Positions 61,317 to 64,000 of a DNA stretch of 64,000 bases are shown here, piece after piece. The notes beneath the pieces were generated by a model. The model saw only the letters and a list, made by a program, of their open reading frames with translations, was not told the origin of the DNA and made no database searches. Location of the stretch: NCBI GenBank assembly GCA_016719105.1, contig JADKAQ010000046.1:372001-436000 (forward strand), read 5' to 3'. Both the position numbers and the translations under genes were made by a program. Each line of letters starts with the position of its first letter. The first letter of the stretch is position 1. The stretch comes from Gemmatimonadota bacterium (lineage in GTDB: Bacteria > Gemmatimonadota > Gemmatimonadetes > Gemmatimonadales > Gemmatimonadaceae).

Positions 61317-61736
61317 ATGTCGATCCTCGCCGCCACCCCCTACCTCATCCTCAACGGCCGAGCCGACGAGGCCATCGCCCACTACCAGCACGCGCTCGGC
61401 ACGACCACCACGTCACTGCAGCGATTTGGCGACAACAACCCCAACTGTCCCGAGGCACTCCGCAACAACGTCATGCATGCGGAACTCAAGGCCGGGCACG
61501 GGACACTCATGCTGAGCGATGGCCCAGGCGCCGCGCCGCCGCCCCCGGCCGGTGCGGTGAACGTGGCACTGCACATGAACGACGAGGCACAGGCGCGCCG
61601 GAGCTTCGAGATCCTCGCCGACGGCGGCACCGTCTTTCAGCCGTTGAGTGATGCGCCGTGGGGAGCGCTCTTTGGCGCCGTGATCGACCGGTACGGCGTG
61701 TCGTGGATGTTCAACTGCGAGAAGCAGCCGGCGTAG
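61317..61736 (+). CDS. VOC family protein, PhnB/3-demethylubiquinone-like
   Basis: 139 residues, cytosolic. The N-terminus YLILNGRADEAIAHYQHALG and later blocks VMHAELKAGHGTLMLSDGPG, NVALHMNDEAQARRSFEILADGG and WGALFGAVIDRYGVSWMFN are those of the PhnB-like branch of the VOC superfamily. Members are small metal-binding or dead-enzyme proteins without a common reaction. The ATG at 61317 opens the conserved domain. It converges with the SBBP gene. Confidence 0.9.
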   Translation: MSILAATPYLILNGRADEAIAHYQHALGTTTTSLQRFGDNNPNCPEALRNNVMHAELKAGHGTLMLSDGPGAAPPPPAGAVNVALHMNDEAQARRSFEILADGGTVFQPLSDAPWGALFGAVIDRYGVSWMFNCEKQPA

Positions 61737-61763
61737 CGCGGCAGCGCAGGCACGCGCATGCAA

Positions 61764-61798
61764 GACGGGCGCGGCCCCTTTCGGAGGCCGCGCCCGTC
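61764..61798. terminator. bidirectional terminator hairpin
   Basis: A perfect 13-bp stem (61764-61776 with 61786-61798, nine-base loop) lies between the convergent VOC and SBBP genes. Confidence 0.8.
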
Positions 61799-61821
61799 CG
61801 CGTCTTCCATCGCCGCGCCGG

Positions 61822-63609
61822 CTACGGAATCAACCGAACGACGAAGGCGTCGAGCGATCCACCGATTCGCGTGAACGGTGCGTTGAGCAGCGGAAAGTTC
61901 GGCGAGTCGGTCTGACCGACGAGCACGAACTGATTCAGCGGTCCGAACCACGAGGCGCGCGCGACATCGTCCCCGCTTCCGCCAAAGCGTTGTGCGAACA
62001 TGAGGCGCGTCGCGTCGCTGGAGAGCTTCACCGCCACCACATCCTCACCACCACCCACTCCCCCGGGAACGGTGAGTGGAATGTTGGCCGACTCGGTGGT
62101 GGCCGAGAAGAAGATGTTCCCCTGGGCGTCGGTAGACACGCCCTGGATGGCATCGGACGCGGCCCCGCCGTAGTAGCTCACCGCGAGGAACTGCCCGGTC
62201 GGCGACACCTTCCAGATCCCGACGTCGAAGGGGCCGCCGCCGTACTGGCTCTGGTACGCGCCGGGGGTGGTGGCGAGGTTGGTCGAGCTGGTGGCGACGA
62301 CGACGACGGCGTTCCCCTGCGGGTCGACCGCGAGGCCGTGCGTTTCCGACGCCTCGAGTCCATTGCCGCCGATGTACGTCCCGTACAGCAGCGTCGAGCC
62401 GTCAGGGCTCAGCTTGGCGAGGAACTGGTCGCCCGCGCCGCCCAGAGTGGCGTCGGCACCGTTAGGCGTGGGGAGGTTGGTGGACGTGGTGGCGAACAGG
62501 ACGAGGACGTTGCCGCTCGGGTCGACGCGAATGGCGGGCGTACCACTGTCGTCGCCAGCGCCGCCGAGGTAGGTGGCCCACAGCACCTGACTCCCGTCGG
62601 CCTTGATCTTGGCGACGACCACGTCGAACCCGGCCGCCTTGGTGCGCTGGTAGGCGTTGGTGAACCAGGCTGCCGGGAAGCCGCCCGTGTTGGTCCAGGC
62701 GACGACGTACACGTTTCCCTGCGCATCGATCGCGAGGTCGCGCGCGATGCCATCATCGCCCACCCCGAAGTAGCTGCACCAGACACGCGCCGAGCCGTTA
62801 GGCAGCAGCTTGCAGACGAAGGCGTCCTGCGGACCATAGAAATTGGAGGTGCTGCCGCCGCCGAAGGTCGTCTGGAACGCCCCCGCCGTCACCGGGAAGC
62901 CGGCCCCCGCCCGTCCGCCCACGTACACGAAACCCTGCGCGTCGGTCTCGACCGAGTAGGCGCGCTCGTAGCCGGGGCCGCCGAGGTAGGTGGACCAGAG
63001 CAGCGTGCCGCCGGGGGTGAAGGTGGAGATGAAGGCGTCGGAGGGCGGATTGAATCCGGAATCGCGAGTCTGGTCGTAGGCCCCGGCGGTCACCGGAAAG
63101 TTGGTCGACGCCGCGTTGCCGACCACGACCACGTTGCCGGAGGCGTCGACGGTGACATCGCGCGGCATGTCGCTGTCGTTGCCGCCGAGGTAGGTCATGA
63201 GATTGGGGCGATACGGCGCGTTGGAGGTCGGCGAACCGATCGTCACGTTCACCTGCCCGCTCGCCGGTGCGCTGGCCGCGGTGACGGTCGTGCCCCCAGC
63301 CTGCAGCGCGCGCAGCATGCCGTTGGCCGAGACCGAAGCGGTCTGGGCGTTGCCCACGCTCCAACTCACGGACGCATTCGGCATGACGATGCCGTTGCCG
63401 TCGCGCACCACCGCGGTGAGTTGCACCGAGTCTGGGACGATGAGCGCCACGGCACTCGGCGAGATGGTGACCGACGCCGCGACGACCACGGTGGGATTGG
63501 GGACGCCGGTGCCGTTGTCGTCGCCGCTGCAGCTGGCGGCAATGAGGGCACACAGGACGACGACGAGCGGGGGCATGAGGCGGAAGCGGTCGGGCGGCAG
63601 TAGGGGCAT
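61822..63609 (-). CDS. SBBP-repeat propeller lipoprotein with BIG2 domain
   Basis: 595 residues. A lipoprotein signal (lipobox IAASC) is followed by one BIG2-type Ig domain (about 45-125) and then SBBP beta-propeller repeats: each has a YLGGxxxD opening, a V-x-V-D-x-x-G-N-V core and an FPVTAGAY-type end (TYLGGNDSDMPRDVTVDASG, TYLGGPGYERAYSVETDAQG, TYLGGAGDD, TYIGGNGLE). No catalytic site. It should be a surface protein for binding. A GAGG ribosome site eight bases upstream supports the first ATG; an internal Met at 63576 is possible. 63610-63889 shows no gene. Confidence 0.9.
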   Translation of the reverse strand: MPLLPPDRFRLMPPLVVVLCALIAASCSGDDNGTGVPNPTVVVAASVTISPSAVALIVPDSVQLTAVVRDGNGIVMPNASVSWSVGNAQTASVSANGMLRALQAGGTTVTAASAPASGQVNVTIGSPTSNAPYRPNLMTYLGGNDSDMPRDVTVDASGNVVVVGNAASTNFPVTAGAYDQTRDSGFNPPSDAFISTFTPGGTLLWSTYLGGPGYERAYSVETDAQGFVYVGGRAGAGFPVTAGAFQTTFGGGSTSNFYGPQDAFVCKLLPNGSARVWCSYFGVGDDGIARDLAIDAQGNVYVVAWTNTGGFPAAWFTNAYQRTKAAGFDVVVAKIKADGSQVLWATYLGGAGDDSGTPAIRVDPSGNVLVLFATTSTNLPTPNGADATLGGAGDQFLAKLSPDGSTLLYGTYIGGNGLEASETHGLAVDPQGNAVVVVATSSTNLATTPGAYQSQYGGGPFDVGIWKVSPTGQFLAVSYYGGAASDAIQGVSTDAQGNIFFSATTESANIPLTVPGGVGGGEDVVAVKLSSDATRLMFAQRFGGSGDDVARASWFGPLNQFVLVGQTDSPNFPLLNAPFTRIGGSLDAFVVRLIP

Positions 63610-63889
63610 TCGATATCCTCGCGGTCCGGCGGCTCAAGGAGCAGCCGGCATTCGGCTTCTGCAATCTAGGGGAACCCCGTGAACCACGCGGCGTGACACG
63701 GGTCACACCTGCGGGCCGCACGCCAGGGCAGGGTGTCACCGCGTGGCCCGGGAGGGGCCGCCGCGACGGGCGACAGCAGTGCTACCCGGCAGCGCGACGA
63801 AGGTGCGCCGATGAACGACGTGACGCGCGAGGTATCCCGGAAGTTCCGGGGCCCCCGCGCGTCACGGAGAGGAGTACCGGGATTTGTGC

Positions 63890-64000
63890 CTACTGCACGA
63901 CGAAGACGTGCGTGACCGTGTTGTTGGTCGACAGTGGGTCGGGTTGATGACCGGCGACGGTCGCGGTGTTGGCGTATGAGCCCGCCGCCCCGGCGGTGGC
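63890..64000 (-). CDS. C-terminal end of a DUF11-type repeat protein
   Basis: Only the last 36 codons are inside the window and the frame is open to the right edge. They read GSYANTATVAGHQPDPLSTN and end THVFVVQ, which is the closing strand pattern (NTATV ... DP ... TNN) of DUF11/CARDB-like surface repeats. Likely the end of another large extracellular protein. Confidence 0.6.
   Translation of the reverse strand, partial: ATAGAAGSYANTATVAGHQPDPLSTNNTVTHVFVVQ

Noticed and set aside
1..64000. Mobile elements, phage genes, restriction or other defence systems
   Set aside because: No transposase, integrase, helicase, nuclease or toxin-antitoxin pattern was seen on either strand; the REP-like hairpin is the only mobile-type sequence.

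Overview
The window is about 70% GC and reads as chromosomal DNA of a soil or sediment type bacterium, most likely a member of the Gemmatimonadota. That assignment is inferred from gene families (VPS10/BNR-type secreted proteins, DUF5916 outer-membrane proteins, many S9 and M28 peptidases, serine hydrolases, BIG/SBBP/HAF surface repeat proteins) and not from a marker gene. No rRNA, tRNA, CRISPR array, phage module or intact insertion sequence was found. Most products carry Sec, Tat or lipoprotein signals, so the stretch is largely a catalogue of exported degradative enzymes and surface lipoproteins with a few cytosolic enzymes between them.

Layout. 1-7.2 kb: end of a BNR/VPS10 protein, a NIPSNAP lipoprotein, a gene-free low-complexity block, a GNAT acetyltransferase, then a minus-strand pair of a quinohaemoprotein alcohol dehydrogenase and a serine hydrolase. 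7.2-11 kb: repeats, then an S9 peptidase and an MFS transporter as a plus-strand pair. 11-17 kb: an intradiol-dioxygenase-like lipoprotein, an unrecognised membrane protein, a remnant of a Tat-exported FAD oxidoreductase, a MaoC hydratase with an acyl-CoA synthetase, and a class-A-like serine hydrolase. 17-29 kb: GH29 fucosidase and S9 peptidase (minus), M28 peptidase, TerB/DUF697 protein and GNAT (plus), APC permease, DUF5916 protein, HAD phosphatase. 29-37 kb: two poly-glycine lipoproteins flank a BIG2 repeat lipoprotein and an AHL-lactonase-like enzyme; then a decayed DUF1801 gene and a HAF/PKD repeat lipoprotein. 37-46 kb: a complete BNR/VPS10 protein, a PHB-depolymerase-like esterase with two small secreted proteins, an M28 peptidase, VOC and DinB proteins. 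46-64 kb: an M1-like protein lacking its catalytic residues, small lipoproteins, a serine hydrolase, a damaged M28 peptidase, a Big_1 repeat lipoprotein coupled to a barrel-like protein, an SBP56-like propeller, an amidase coupled to a lipoprotein, a VOC protein, an SBBP propeller and the end of a DUF11-type protein.

How genes may work together: peptidases paired with transporters (S9 with MFS; S9/M28 near an APC permease) fit uptake of peptide breakdown products. MaoC with the acyl-CoA synthetase fits fatty or aromatic acid activation and hydration. Several pairs overlap by 1-4 bases and are probably translationally coupled. No complete multi-gene system of an obviously new type was recognised. 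The most unusual items are the catalytically dead M1 homologue with its coupled lipoprotein, the poly-glycine lipoprotein pair, and several hairpin or repeat elements.

Caution on data quality: three blocks of nearly pure G/C homopolymer (around 1.9-2.1, 28.3 and 52.1-52.4 kb) look like consensus errors and damage or obscure genes.
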